A stretch of DNA of 64,000 nt from Acidovorax radicis (GCF_020510705.1 NZ_CP075184.1:4030001-4094000); one strand, 5' to 3'. Counted from the stretch's first letter, positions 45,799 to 55,155 are shown. Notes: a model not told the origin generated them from the sequence alone. Numbers and translations are program-made.

Positions 45799-46749
45799 CT
45801 ACGCCCCAGCCCCATCGGCCGCTGCGCCTTGCAGATCAACGCCAGGTGCGGCCAGCCCAAAGCGCGGGCCCAGTTCTTTTTCGAGGCCAAACTCGATCAG
45901 AAGGGCTCGCAAGCGCTCGGCTGCAGCCCGCTTTTTCTGACCGGTGTAGCGCGCGATGATCAACTCGTTTTTCATGCTGTGCTCCCAGCCAACCAGCTCG
46001 GTGACCGTGACCTGGTAACCGCGGGCTTCCAGATAAAGGCATCGCAATACGTTGGTGACCTGGCTGCCGATCTCCCGCGTGTGCAAAGGGTGACGCCACA
46101 ACTCGGCCAAGGGGGTGCGGGCCAGTTGCAAGGCCTTTCCCTGGCGCAAACAGGCCGCCATTTCTGCCTGGCAACAAGGCACCAGCACCATGGCGCGCGC
46201 CTTTTTCTGCAAGCCAAACGCAATCGCGTCGTCCGTCGCGGTATCGCATGCATGCAAGGCTGTCACCACATCGATTTGCACGGGCAACTCCTGGGCATCT
46301 GTGGACTCCGCCACGGACAGGTTGAGAAATAACATGCGATCAAAACCCAGGCGCTGCGCCAGCGCCCGAGATTTTTCGACAAGTTCAGCACGGGTCTCCA
46401 CGCCATAGATATGGCCACGCCCGAGACTCTTGAAATAAAGGTCGTAGAGGATAAATCCGAGATACGACTTGCCGGCACCGTGGTCGGCCAGGCTGGGCGC
46501 GCTTTCGTTGCCTGACAGCTCCGCCAGAATGGGCTCAATGAAATTGAAGAGGTGATACACCTGCTTGAGCTTGCGCCGCGAATCCTGGTTGAGCCGCCCT
46601 TCGCGGGTGAGGATATGCAACTCCTTGAGCAACTCCACGGACTGCCCAGGGCGCAAATCGGCCAACTCGCCAACGCCGGCCTCCGGTACTGCGGACCTCT
46701 TCGGGGGCTTGCTGGTCGACACGCGTGCGCTCTGATGCGGTTTCATCAT
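45799..46749 (-). CDS. SAM-dependent methyltransferase (METTL25-like)
   Basis: 316 residues. The SAM-binding motif I appears as SLADHGAGKSYLGFILYDLY (about 87-105), motif II region IYGVETRAELVEKSRAL, and a later VTALHACDTATDDAIAFGL plus VLVPCCQAEM, the pattern of the methyltransferase domain family found in METTL25-like and bacterial proteins of unknown substrate. The first 60 residues include a charged segment. It overlaps the DUF1415 gene by four bases, so they are cotranscribed. Substrate is not predictable. Confidence 0.8.
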   Translation of the reverse strand: MMKPHQSARVSTSKPPKRSAVPEAGVGELADLRPGQSVELLKELHILTREGRLNQDSRRKLKQVYHLFNFIEPILAELSGNESAPSLADHGAGKSYLGFILYDLYFKSLGRGHIYGVETRAELVEKSRALAQRLGFDRMLFLNLSVAESTDAQELPVQIDVVTALHACDTATDDAIAFGLQKKARAMVLVPCCQAEMAACLRQGKALQLARTPLAELWRHPLHTREIGSQVTNVLRCLYLEARGYQVTVTELVGWEHSMKNELIIARYTGQKKRAAAERLRALLIEFGLEKELGPRFGLAAPGVDLQGAAADGAGA

Positions 46750-47366
46750 GCGCCCCCTTGCTCGGTCGAGTCGGTCTCGGCCGTGCTAGGCCCCACGTCG
46801 AGCGCTCGCCAGCCCTGCATGCCCAACGATTCCAGAACCTCCATGTTCCGCTCGAAAATGACCTCCGCTTCAGGGAACACCGCGACCGCCCGGTCAATGC
46901 TGGCCTCGCGAAGCAAATGCAAGGTGGGATAGGGCGCTCGATTGGTGCAGTTCGTCACATCATCCACGGTCGTTCCGGCAAACTGAAACTGTGGATGAAA
47001 GCTCGCCACCTGAAGAACGCCCGCGAGGTTCATGGATTCCAGCACATCCTCCACCTGCTTGAGGAAATCGTTGAAATCCAAAAAATCCGCCAAGCAGTGC
47101 GGAAGTATCAGCAACGTGGTGTCACGCAGTTCCGCAGGTGTCTCGGTCAACGCGACCAGCTCATGCCGCAACAGGTCCAATACCTCCGGCACGCTTTGCG
47201 TCTGCGCCACCACGTAATGGATTTGCTGTTTGACATGCACGCCCTTGGCAAATGGGCACAAATTCAGCCCGATCACTGCCCGCTCCAGCCACTTCACAGT
47301 GTCATCGACATAAGGGTTGGAGGTGCCGGACGCCCCGTGGTCAATGGCGAAGGTAGTTGAATTCAT
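46746..47366 (-). CDS. DUF1415 domain-containing protein
   Basis: 206 residues, function unknown. The conserved family core is present: DDTVKWLERAVIGLNLCPFAKGV, TLLILPHCLADFLDFNDFL, QVASFHPQFQFAGT and NRAPYPTLHLLREAS. The NLCPF and HP-QF segments suggest a metal or ligand site. Start ATG 47366 is used; a GTG six codons upstream is in frame. A 172-bp palindromic repeat lies just upstream of the gene. Confidence 0.85.
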   Translation of the reverse strand: MNSTTFAIDHGASGTSNPYVDDTVKWLERAVIGLNLCPFAKGVHVKQQIHYVVAQTQSVPEVLDLLRHELVALTETPAELRDTTLLILPHCLADFLDFNDFLKQVEDVLESMNLAGVLQVASFHPQFQFAGTTVDDVTNCTNRAPYPTLHLLREASIDRAVAVFPEAEVIFERNMEVLESLGMQGWRALDVGPSTAETDSTEQGGA

Positions 47367-47432
47367 GGAACGCGTGCGAGGCACAGTGACGGAGAACGGG
47401 GCATTTTACCGACCCGCCCCCACCAGCCCTCC

Positions 47433-47604
47433 CCTAGGGATGTCCTGCATAACTCCCTGCGGTCTGTGATAGCGCGGCCTCGGGCAGTCCGCTGCGTTGC
47501 TTTTCTTGCCAATAGCTCGGCTATTGGCTGCAAAAAGACGCCTTGCGGCCTGTCCCGATCCGCACTAGCACCGACTCGCGAAGGTTATGCAGGACATCCC
47601 TAGG
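47433..47604. repeat. 172-bp concentric palindromic element
   Basis: Outer perfect 21-bp inverted repeat (47433-47453 with 47584-47604, CCTAGGGATGTCCTGCATAAC), imperfectly paired middle arms, and a central perfect hairpin (GCCAATAGC-TCG-GCTATTGGC at 47508-47528); both are centred at 47518. The whole could fold as one long stem. Located between dgt and the DUF1415 gene; no coding sequence inside. MITE-like or a bidirectional terminator. Confidence 0.85.
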
Positions 47605-47623
47605 CTGTAGGCTGCGACCTCAA

Positions 47624-48799
47624 CTATTCACTGAACAAGCGACGGCCCGTGAGCCGTTCGTGCTCACGCATGGCAAAGCGATCTGTCATTCCGGCAATGA
47701 AATCAGCCACAGCACGTGCGCGAGCGGTGTCATCGCCGCTCAAAGCCCGGTGTGTGAACGACGCCTTCATCTCGGTGGGGACCGCCATGTAAGCGGAAAA
47801 AAGCGCGCGCACAACTTCCTGCGCCTGGCCCGTTGTTTCCATGACCTGCGGATGCCGATACAGGTGCTTGAACAAGAATTGTTTGAGCACCGTGGAGCTG
47901 TCTCGCATGCCATTGCTGAACTGCACAAGAGGGGGCAAACGGCGAACATCATCCACGGTGCCCGGCGCATGCTGCGACAGCGCCGCGCCGGTTGCGGCAA
48001 TCACGTCGTAAACCTGGGCACTGAGCATTCGCCGGATCGCCTCGTACAGCAAACGCCGTTGCATCGAGGATTGGGCCAGCTCGGGAAACTCATTCAGCGC
48101 GGCGGTGCGGTATTGATCGAACAAGGGCACGTCCTGCAACTGCTCCATCGAGATCAGCCCCGAACGCACGCCGTCATCAATATCGTGGGCGTTGTAGGCG
48201 ATCTCGTCGGCCAAATTGCACAGTTGCGCTTCGAGACTGGGTTGCTCGCGACGCAGAAACCGCAACCCCACGCCGTTCGGCTCCCGCTGCTCCAGTTGCT
48301 GCGCATGCACGCGCGAGCAGTGCTTCAAGATGCCTTCGCGGGTTTCAAAGGTGAGGTTCAGGCCATCGTATTGGGGATACCGCTCTTCCAGCGTATCGAC
48401 AACCCGCAGACTTTGAAGGTTGTGCTCAAAACCGCCATGGTCCGCCATGCAGACGTTCAGGGCATCCTGCCCTGCGTGCCCGAACGGGGTGTGCCCCAAG
48501 TCGTGGGCCAGCGAGATCGCCTCGACCAGATCCTCGTTGATACGCAGCGAGCGCGCCACCGAGCGCCCCAGCTGCGCCACCTCCAGCGAGTGCGTGAGCC
48601 GCGTGCGAAACAGATCTCCCTCGTGGTTCAGGAACACCTGCGTTTTGTAGACCAAGCGCCGAAACGCCGTAGAGTGCACGATGCGGTCGCGGTCACGCTG
48701 GTAATCGGTGCGCGTAGGCGCATCGATTTCCGGATAGCGCCGCCCCCGGGTCGCCGCCGCATGCGACGCATAGGACGTCAGATTGGAATTTTGGTTCAA
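47624..48799 (-). CDS. dgt: deoxyguanosinetriphosphate triphosphohydrolase
   Basis: Hydrolyses dGTP (in some subtypes other dNTPs) to nucleoside and triphosphate. 391 residues, the shorter Dgt type 2-like form. HD-domain metal ligands are in RLTHSLEVAQLG, SLAHDLGHTPFGHAGQDAL and ADEIAYNAHDIDD. The downstream aroB-dgt pairing is common in Burkholderiales; 69 bases with repeat copy 7 separate them. Confidence 0.92.
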   Translation of the reverse strand: MNQNSNLTSYASHAAATRGRRYPEIDAPTRTDYQRDRDRIVHSTAFRRLVYKTQVFLNHEGDLFRTRLTHSLEVAQLGRSVARSLRINEDLVEAISLAHDLGHTPFGHAGQDALNVCMADHGGFEHNLQSLRVVDTLEERYPQYDGLNLTFETREGILKHCSRVHAQQLEQREPNGVGLRFLRREQPSLEAQLCNLADEIAYNAHDIDDGVRSGLISMEQLQDVPLFDQYRTAALNEFPELAQSSMQRRLLYEAIRRMLSAQVYDVIAATGAALSQHAPGTVDDVRRLPPLVQFSNGMRDSSTVLKQFLFKHLYRHPQVMETTGQAQEVVRALFSAYMAVPTEMKASFTHRALSGDDTARARAVADFIAGMTDRFAMREHERLTGRRLFSE

Positions 48800-48800
48800 A

Positions 48801-48851
48801 ACAGGCCTTAGCGCTTATCTAATCAGCGCCAAAAGCTATTAAATTTATAGC
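48801..48851 (+). repeat. Interspersed hairpin repeat, copy 7
   Basis: ACAGGCCTTAGCGCTTATCTAATCAGCGCC (degenerate right arm) then AAAAGCTATTAAATTTATAGC. Lies in the gap between aroB and dgt. Confidence 0.85.
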
Positions 48852-48868
48852 AAAAGCCAATACTTCAC

Positions 48869-49960
48869 TCATTCACAGCAAGCATCAATGACCTGGCGAA
48901 CCAGCGCGTCTGGCGCAGAGCGCACCACAGCCTTGCCAGGTCCATCAATCAGCACAAAGCGAATCTCTCCCCCTTCAGATTTCTTGTCGATGCGCATCAG
49001 CTCAAGATAGCGTCCAGCGTTATCTGCAGCGTCAAGGATCGGGCCTTTGGTAGGCAAACCAGCGCGCTGAATAAGTGTTGTGAGTCGCCGAACAAATGCC
49101 TCGTCGATCAAACCCAAACGACGGGACAACTCGGCAGCCATCACCATGCCGGCGGCCACCCCCTCACCATGCAGCCAAACGCCATAGCCCATGCCTGCCT
49201 CGATGGCATGACCGAAGGTGTGGCCAAAATTAAGAATGGCACGCAGGCCGGTTTCCTTTTCATCCTGGCCAACGACCAATGCCTTGATCTCACAACTGCG
49301 CTGGACGACGTGAGCAAGCGCATTTCGGTCTTTTGCCAATACTGCATCCATAGAACTCTCGAGCCAGCCCATGAAAGCGATGTCTGCAATGGGACCGTAT
49401 TTGATGACTTCTGCCAGCCCCGCACTGAGCTCTCGGGCCGGCAAAGTCTCTAACGTATTCAAGTCACAAACCACCAATCGCGGCTGATAAAAGGCCCCAA
49501 TCATGTTTTTCCCTATAGGGTGATTGACGGCAGTTTTCCCCCCCACAGAGGAATCTACTTGCGCAAGCAGGGTAGTTGGTATCTGCACGAATGGAATGCC
49601 CCGCATATAGGTAGCAGCAGCAAAACCTGTCATGTCACCAATGACGCCACCGCCAAGAGCGAACAAAACAGTTTTTCGATCACACTCCCACTGCAGCATC
49701 GAGTCAAATATTCGATTCAAAGAATCCCAGTTTTTGTGAATCTCCCCGTCAGGCAACTCAATTACGTGAATTTTTTTAAACAATTTCTCTAGAGATTTCA
49801 AAACCCGCGGCAAATGCAATTTAGCTACAACAGTGTTAGTCACAACAACCGCAACACCACCAAGTGCACTAAGCCGCAGAGAGTTCAGAGTCAGCTCAAC
49901 ATCACTTCCAATTAGGATATCGTATTCCCTATCAGGCAATTCAATCCGAACCGAATTCAT
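48869..49960 (-). CDS. aroB: 3-dehydroquinate synthase
   Basis: Second step of the shikimate pathway: converts DAHP to 3-dehydroquinate using NAD and zinc. 363 residues. Motifs: VVVTNTVVAKLH, PDGEIHKNWDSLNRIFD, GGGVIGDMTGFAAATYMRGIPFVQIPTTLLAQVDSSVGGKTAVNHPIGKNMIG, ELSAGLAEVIKYG, and the zinc-binding NFGHTFGHAIEAGMGYG. Start ATG 49960; a GTG two codons upstream also fits. The usual upstream partner aroK is not present between it and pilQ. The 5' part is AT-rich relative to the 3' part. Confidence 0.95.
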   Translation of the reverse strand: MNSVRIELPDREYDILIGSDVELTLNSLRLSALGGVAVVVTNTVVAKLHLPRVLKSLEKLFKKIHVIELPDGEIHKNWDSLNRIFDSMLQWECDRKTVLFALGGGVIGDMTGFAAATYMRGIPFVQIPTTLLAQVDSSVGGKTAVNHPIGKNMIGAFYQPRLVVCDLNTLETLPARELSAGLAEVIKYGPIADIAFMGWLESSMDAVLAKDRNALAHVVQRSCEIKALVVGQDEKETGLRAILNFGHTFGHAIEAGMGYGVWLHGEGVAAGMVMAAELSRRLGLIDEAFVRRLTTLIQRAGLPTKGPILDAADNAGRYLELMRIDKKSEGGEIRFVLIDGPGKAVVRSAPDALVRQVIDACCE

Positions 49961-49984
49961 AATCACAAATATCTCGATTCAATA

Positions 49985-50015
49985 GCAAAAAAGGCCAATT
50001 CGAAAATTGGCCTTT
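49985..50015 (-). terminator. Terminator after the Ig-repeat lipoprotein gene
   Basis: AAAGGCCAATT-CGAA-AATTGGCCTTT, an 11-bp perfect stem, then TTTTTTGC on the minus strand. It separates the lipoprotein gene from aroB. Confidence 0.85.
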
Positions 50016-50035
50016 CAAGTTAACACATCACCTTG

Positions 50036-51172
50036 TTATGGGCAAGCTACAGCACCGCCATCTTTGATGGTGACCGACACAGTTTGCTTAACAAGCTTCG
50101 AGTCATAAATGTCAATTGGAATTACCTTATCGGCAGTCACACACCTCACCGTGGCGGAGGAAATGGGAAGCGTAGCCGTGAGAGTGTTTGCAGTTACCGA
50201 GAGCGTTGTAAAAAAGCTTTGATCTGCAGGGCTAACCAACGGCGTGTAGGGTGCTGTACCGCCAGCGATCAGATAGGTCAGTGTAGTGGGCGTTGCACTC
50301 TTCTCATCCACCGTTTGGTTTGCAGGCGAAACTTGCAAAACACTACTATTGACCGTCACAGAAATTACCACAGACTGATTCGCAGCATCAGTGATGGTGA
50401 CATTAGAGGAACCCAAAGCAACCAACCCAACCGACACAGAAGAGCCGGACACAGTAGCTGTAGCAACCGACATATTGGTAGAACTCACTGTGTAGGGAGC
50501 CACGCCTCCGTTAATAGCTACGGTAGTTGTAGTGGCAGCAGCTCCAGTGATCGAAGCGGGGGAGGCAGACAACGTACCAACCTGAACCGTGACTGTCACG
50601 CTGAGTGTTGCACCCGCAGCATCTGTAATCAAGACGGTAGAACTTCCAGCTTTAGGCAAGCCCGTCACTGTGACGGTTGAGCCAGATATCGTTGCATTAA
50701 CCGTGCTGGTATCTGAACTATTAACAGAGTATGGAGCGACACCACCCCGAATATTAAACTGGGTCGACTGATTTGGCCTCAAAGTAACAGCGGTCCCTGC
50801 ACTACTGACGAGAGGAACAGCCTTCGCGGTGACAGTAATCTTAACTTGTTGAACCGGCAGACTTTCGTCGTATACCGTGAGGGTTGAAGTTCCGTCACTG
50901 TTTCCAGAGATATACAGGACCCCTTCCGACGACAGCTTTGCACTGACAGATGCATCGGAACTAATCACTCCATAGGGCCCTGTGCCCCCTCGTACTTCAA
51001 TTCCCGTAGAGCCACTAGCGCCGACCGGCAAACTGATCGCATCGACTGGTGGGTATACCCTGAGCGTAGCCGAAGGCCCATTAGGAGTACCGCCACCGCC
51101 ACCGCCACCGCCACATGCTGCGATTAAAGCGCTAGAAACGACTACCAATAAGATTTTGAATATATTCTTCAT
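50036..51172 (-). CDS. lipoprotein with tandem Ig-like repeats
   Basis: 378 residues, no recognised orthologue. A lipoprotein signal (ILLVVVSSALIAAC) is followed by eight glycines and then four to five Ig-like beta-sandwich repeats of about 80-90 residues. Each repeat has a GG-(V/T)-(A/G)-PY motif (GGTGPYGV, GGVAPYSV, GGVAPYTV, GGTAPYTP), spaced regularly, and a T/S-rich sheet ending. There are two Cys near the C-terminus (RCVTADK and VACP). Such proteins are surface or periplasmic structural or adhesion proteins. It stands between pilQ and aroB, where aroK is normally found. The strand of poly-Gly codons is a trinucleotide repeat. Confidence 0.7.
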   Translation of the reverse strand: MKNIFKILLVVVSSALIAACGGGGGGGGTPNGPSATLRVYPPVDAISLPVGASGSTGIEVRGGTGPYGVISSDASVSAKLSSEGVLYISGNSDGTSTLTVYDESLPVQQVKITVTAKAVPLVSSAGTAVTLRPNQSTQFNIRGGVAPYSVNSSDTSTVNATISGSTVTVTGLPKAGSSTVLITDAAGATLSVTVTVQVGTLSASPASITGAAATTTTVAINGGVAPYTVSSTNMSVATATVSGSSVSVGLVALGSSNVTITDAANQSVVISVTVNSSVLQVSPANQTVDEKSATPTTLTYLIAGGTAPYTPLVSPADQSFFTTLSVTANTLTATLPISSATVRCVTADKVIPIDIYDSKLVKQTVSVTIKDGGAVACP

Positions 51173-51193
51173 AATTACCACGCAGTTTATAAA

Positions 51194-53332
51194 CTATCGT
51201 TTTGGACCAGCATCTGAAATCACCTTGGGCGTGATAAACACCAACATCTCGCGCTTGGTCGACTCCTTCGTGCGGCTCTTGAACAAATTACCCACTACAG
51301 GAACGTCACCCAATAATGGTATTTTATTTTCCTGATTGGTTTCTTCCATTTCAAAAATACCGCCAATGACCACCGTTCCACCATTCTCAATCAAAATTTG
51401 AGTTTTAACGTGCTTGGTGTCGATTGCCACCCCTTGGGTTGTCGTTTCTCCACGACTGTCTTTGTTCACATCTAGATCCAGAATGATATTTCCCTCTGGA
51501 GTTATTTGCGGAGTTACCTCTAGCTTCAACACTGCCTTCTTGAAGGCCAATGTGGTTGCACCATTAGGTGCAGTTACAGCATACGGATACTCCGTTCCCT
51601 GCTCAATAATTGCCTTTGTTTGATCCGCTGTAATAATTCGGGGACTAGAGACAATGCGCCCTTTACCATCGGCCTCCATCGCCGATAATTCCAGCGTCAA
51701 GAATCGATTTGCAGCAGAATTAAAAATGGACAGCGCAAAGCTACCTACTCCCGAAACATTGGAGAGACTGGCAGGAAGGTTAACAAAGTTTCCGCTGGTA
51801 CTTGTCGTTCCACCTGCTCCGCTGGATGCCACCGCATTATCGTAAGAGGTACCAAGCGCTACGCGATTATTACCGCCAATTCCGTAACCACCATCACCAC
51901 CGCGATTCGCACGCAAATCAGTTCCCCCTAAGCGGACACCAAGCGAACGGCCGAAAGAATCACGCGCTTCAACAATACGCGCTTCGATCAAAACTTGGCG
52001 AACCGCGACATCCAAGCTAGCCAACAGAAGACGAACCTCTTCCAACTTGCTAGGCGTATCCGTTACAAACAACTGGTTTGTTCTGGGTTCTGAAATCGCG
52101 CTTCCACGCTCTGAAAGAAATCGAGTTGAACTACCACTTCCCCCTGAGCCTGATGATGTCGTTAACTGCGTCACGATATCAGCTGCCTTTGCATAGTTCA
52201 GCTGGAATGCCTGCGTTTTCAGAGGCTCCAGTTTTTGTATTGCCTGGACCGCTTCAAAATCCTTTTTGGTGCGAGCATCGATTTCGTCCTTCGGAGCAAT
52301 CCAAAGAACGGAACCAGTTTTCCGCATTCCCAAACCTTTGGCATCCATGATGATCTGAAGTGCTTGATCCCAAGGCACATCTTTAAGCCGCAAAGTCAGT
52401 GCACCAGTCACCGTATCTGACGTCACGATATTAAAATTCGTGAAATCTGCAATCACCTGCAGCAGCGAACGTACCTCGATATTTTGGAAATTCAGCGAAA
52501 GCTTTTCCCCGGAATATCCAGGTCCCTGCGTGAGCTTGCTGAGATCAACTTTCTTTTGCCGAATTTCGACAACAAACTGGTTGTCGCTTTGATACGCACT
52601 GTGCTCCCAATCACCATTGGATTCAATCAGCATGCGAACGCGCTCGCCGGCCTGTGTGGTGGTCACGGTTTGAACAGGTGTTCCAAAATCAGTGACATCC
52701 AAACGGCGGCGCAACCCCTCGGGCAGCGACGACCGCATAAACTCGACAACAATACCCTTGGCTTGCTGCTGAAGGTCTACACCCACCTGATTGTTGGCGA
52801 GATTGACAACCACACGCCCAGAGCCATCTGCCCCGCGGCGAAAGTCTATATCTTTCAGCGCCAAAACATCGCTGTTGTGATTTTCCGAAAAAACAACTGG
52901 AGCAGCAGCCGACATAGATGCTGATCCAGCAACAGGGTCAAGCGACAACAACACAGATTGCCCTTGAACATCCGCTCTGTACGAAGTTGGTGATTTAAGA
53001 TTCAACACAACACGCGAGCGCCCACCAGCCTGAACAATATTGACGGATTTCAAATTACCTAGATTCACCTCATAAGCAGATTTTCCAGAAGAATTACCAA
53101 CCCCTTGAAAATCAAGCGCAATACGAGCAGGAGACTGTGTTGCAAAACCCGTAGGGGGTGCGACAACAGCATCAGAAAAATCAATTTTCAACGTTTCGAC
53201 ACCGCCTTGAACGCTGGCAGAAACACCATTGATATTGCCTTGGGCTGCCACGCCCAAAGAAAGAACCGCAAGAGAAACGCCTATCGCAGCGCTACGGCAA
53301 TAATTTACAAAAAAGCCATCATTATGTTTCAT
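51194..53332 (-). CDS. pilQ: type IV pilus secretin PilQ
   Basis: Outer-membrane ring through which the type IV pilus exits. 712 residues: signal peptide (AIGVSLAVLSLGVAAQG), two AMIN domains (about 30-240), the STN/secretin N0 and N1 region (SLNFQNIEVRSLLQVIADFTNFNIVTSD), and the secretin domain (about 430-705) with VPVVGNLFKSRTKESTKREMLVFITPKVI at the end. A Ser/Gly-rich tract (SSGSGGSGSSTRF) lies between N1 and the barrel. The start overlaps the pilP stop by four bases. Last of the pilMNOPQ operon. Confidence 0.95.
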   Translation of the reverse strand: MKHNDGFFVNYCRSAAIGVSLAVLSLGVAAQGNINGVSASVQGGVETLKIDFSDAVVAPPTGFATQSPARIALDFQGVGNSSGKSAYEVNLGNLKSVNIVQAGGRSRVVLNLKSPTSYRADVQGQSVLLSLDPVAGSASMSAAAPVVFSENHNSDVLALKDIDFRRGADGSGRVVVNLANNQVGVDLQQQAKGIVVEFMRSSLPEGLRRRLDVTDFGTPVQTVTTTQAGERVRMLIESNGDWEHSAYQSDNQFVVEIRQKKVDLSKLTQGPGYSGEKLSLNFQNIEVRSLLQVIADFTNFNIVTSDTVTGALTLRLKDVPWDQALQIIMDAKGLGMRKTGSVLWIAPKDEIDARTKKDFEAVQAIQKLEPLKTQAFQLNYAKAADIVTQLTTSSGSGGSGSSTRFLSERGSAISEPRTNQLFVTDTPSKLEEVRLLLASLDVAVRQVLIEARIVEARDSFGRSLGVRLGGTDLRANRGGDGGYGIGGNNRVALGTSYDNAVASSGAGGTTSTSGNFVNLPASLSNVSGVGSFALSIFNSAANRFLTLELSAMEADGKGRIVSSPRIITADQTKAIIEQGTEYPYAVTAPNGATTLAFKKAVLKLEVTPQITPEGNIILDLDVNKDSRGETTTQGVAIDTKHVKTQILIENGGTVVIGGIFEMEETNQENKIPLLGDVPVVGNLFKSRTKESTKREMLVFITPKVISDAGPKR

Positions 53333-53874
53333 TTCTTTCCCTCTTGCAGATCAAGCGATGCTGTGCGCTCTATCCAATCTCCAGTCGCATCTTGAGCGAT
53401 TTCGCGCAACTGAATGGAATTTTCGGAAATTTTAGTGATCTTCCCGTAGTTTTGCCCCAGGTAATTACCCACCTTGACCTGATAAATCAAGTTATCAACC
53501 TTCAGCAAGGCAGTAGGGGCACCTTCTTTGTTAAGACTTCCCACCATTGCCATTGAATCGAGAGGAAAAGCCTCCAGAGGCTCTTTGCGGCGAGCCATTT
53601 CGGGTGCAATCAAAGCTGCATTCGACGCAACCTGAGTGGAATCCCGACGCAATGCTTGTGTTAACCGAACCTGATTGAAGGGCTCAATAGCCCCATCTTC
53701 GGCATAAGGCTCAGGGACGAATTTTTTCGGTTCCGTCAACGGGGTGACGCTGGGTTTTGTGTTGGCCCGCTGATCTGCCATCCAGATGCGTAACTCATCC
53801 TCACCCGTTGGCCCACAGCCTGCAAGCGCCAAACTGAGCCCAATCAAAAGTAGCGGTGATTGGATCTTCATCAC
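53329..53874 (-). CDS. pilP: type IV pilus lipoprotein PilP
   Basis: Inner-membrane lipoprotein that links PilN/PilO to the PilQ secretin. 181 residues with a lipobox (GLSLALAGC), a low-complexity stretch (about 30-100) and the C-terminal PilP beta-sandwich domain (about 100-175) beginning PLEAFPLDSMAMVGSL and KVGNYLGQNYGKITKI. The ATG overlaps the pilO stop by four bases, and its stop overlaps the pilQ start. Confidence 0.93.
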   Translation of the reverse strand: MMKIQSPLLLIGLSLALAGCGPTGEDELRIWMADQRANTKPSVTPLTEPKKFVPEPYAEDGAIEPFNQVRLTQALRRDSTQVASNAALIAPEMARRKEPLEAFPLDSMAMVGSLNKEGAPTALLKVDNLIYQVKVGNYLGQNYGKITKISENSIQLREIAQDATGDWIERTASLDLQEGKK

Positions 53875-54533
53875 TTTGCGCCTCCCGCCTTCTTTTGCGC
53901 CTGGATCTCTTCAGGGTCGAGATATCTGAACGTACGGGCAGTGGCATCCATGGTCAGAGCATCGCGAGCGCCCGGAGTAATCGTTATGTTATTAAGAGTC
54001 ACAATGCGGGACAGATGTGCCACATCTGATGCGAAAGCACCTATATCGTGGTATCGACCGGTCACCCGTATCGATATGGGCAATTCTGCATAATAATCTT
54101 TTGCAACAACTTGCCCCGGCCTAAAAAGATCGAACTGCAAGCTACGACCCAAACCGGATTGGTTAATGTCCGATAACAACGCAGCCATTTCCGCCTTGCT
54201 GGGCAATTGCTTCTCCAGTTGAATCACATATTGCTGAATTTGCTCTCTTTGTTTTTTAAGCGCATCCAGACTGACCGCTTTAACCAATTTCTTCTGATAG
54301 TCAGCACGAAGCACGACTTCTTTATTGCGCTCATCATCCAACTGAACCTGGTAGTCTTGCAAAAAAGCAAACCACGCAATAACGGCGACAACTACGGCAA
54401 TAAAAATGCAAAGCAACACTCTGGGCAAAACCGGCCAAAGCGATGGGTCTTTTGTATCCAGATTCTTGAACTGCCGCTGAACAACTTCCATCCTCTCAGA
54501 GAAGCTGACTGAATTTTCTTTTTTCTTCGCCAT
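53871..54533 (-). CDS. pilO: type IV pilus alignment protein PilO
   Basis: Single-span inner-membrane protein of the pilus assembly platform. 220 residues: a short cytoplasmic N-terminus, a membrane helix (about residues 41-60, VLLCIFIAVVVAVIAWFAFLQ), a coiled coil and the PilO ferredoxin-like domain (about 110-200, with ELPISIRVTGRYHDIGAFASDVAHLSRIV). Start ATG 54533 directly follows the pilN stop. Overlaps pilP by four bases. Confidence 0.93.
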   Translation of the reverse strand: MAKKKENSVSFSERMEVVQRQFKNLDTKDPSLWPVLPRVLLCIFIAVVVAVIAWFAFLQDYQVQLDDERNKEVVLRADYQKKLVKAVSLDALKKQREQIQQYVIQLEKQLPSKAEMAALLSDINQSGLGRSLQFDLFRPGQVVAKDYYAELPISIRVTGRYHDIGAFASDVAHLSRIVTLNNITITPGARDALTMDATARTFRYLDPEEIQAQKKAGGAK

Positions 54534-54534
54534 G

Positions 54535-55155
54535 TCACTTTCCTCCTGGCGACCCAGCGGCACTTGCAGCTGCTGCTATGGTTTTTTGTGCTTCACTCGC
54601 GCGGACAAGTTGAAACCTGAGGTTAAAGGAAGACACTCGTCGCTGGTCTCGTGGAGTCAGGGCCACCGTATTCGCGACAATTTCAGTCAGCTCGGGCTTT
54701 GCCAGCCACGGAGTGTTAGTCGCAAGATTGCGCAACAACTCAGAAACGCGTTCGTTTGATTGAGCCATGCCCTGCATCGTGATGGTTTGCCCAGCCTGTC
54801 TGATCGCCGTGATGTAGACACCATCAGGCAATTGCGTCACGAGTTCGCTCAGCAAATGCACAGGGAGATTTCTGTCCGATTGGAGGTCTTCCACTGCTTT
54901 TTGACGAGCGCGCAAAGAAGCGATTTCATCCTCGATCGACGCAATTTCCTTGATCTGCCCCTCAAGAACTGTGATCTCTTGCTTAAGAAAGGTGTTCTTG
55001 GCTTGCTGATCCGTAATCATCATCTGGAACCACCAATAAATGGCGCCAGCAATCACCAATCCCAAAAGGAAGGACGCAAACATCGTGGCTTGAAAGGCCT
55101 CTTTTCGACGTTTGCGGGCCTCCTCACGATGTGGAAGTAAGTTAATCAAGATCAC
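54535..55155 (-). CDS. pilN: type IV pilus assembly protein PilN
   Basis: Bitopic partner of PilO and PilM. 206 residues: GTG start 55155, then the conserved VILINLLPHREEARKRRKEAF that docks into PilM, a membrane helix (about 22-42), a coiled coil and the ferredoxin-like domain with LLSELVTQLPDGVYITAIRQAGQTITMQGMAQSNERV. The GTG overlaps the pilM stop codon (GTGA). Confidence 0.93.
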   Translation of the reverse strand: MILINLLPHREEARKRRKEAFQATMFASFLLGLVIAGAIYWWFQMMITDQQAKNTFLKQEITVLEGQIKEIASIEDEIASLRARQKAVEDLQSDRNLPVHLLSELVTQLPDGVYITAIRQAGQTITMQGMAQSNERVSELLRNLATNTPWLAKPELTEIVANTVALTPRDQRRVSSFNLRFQLVRASEAQKTIAAAASAAGSPGGK

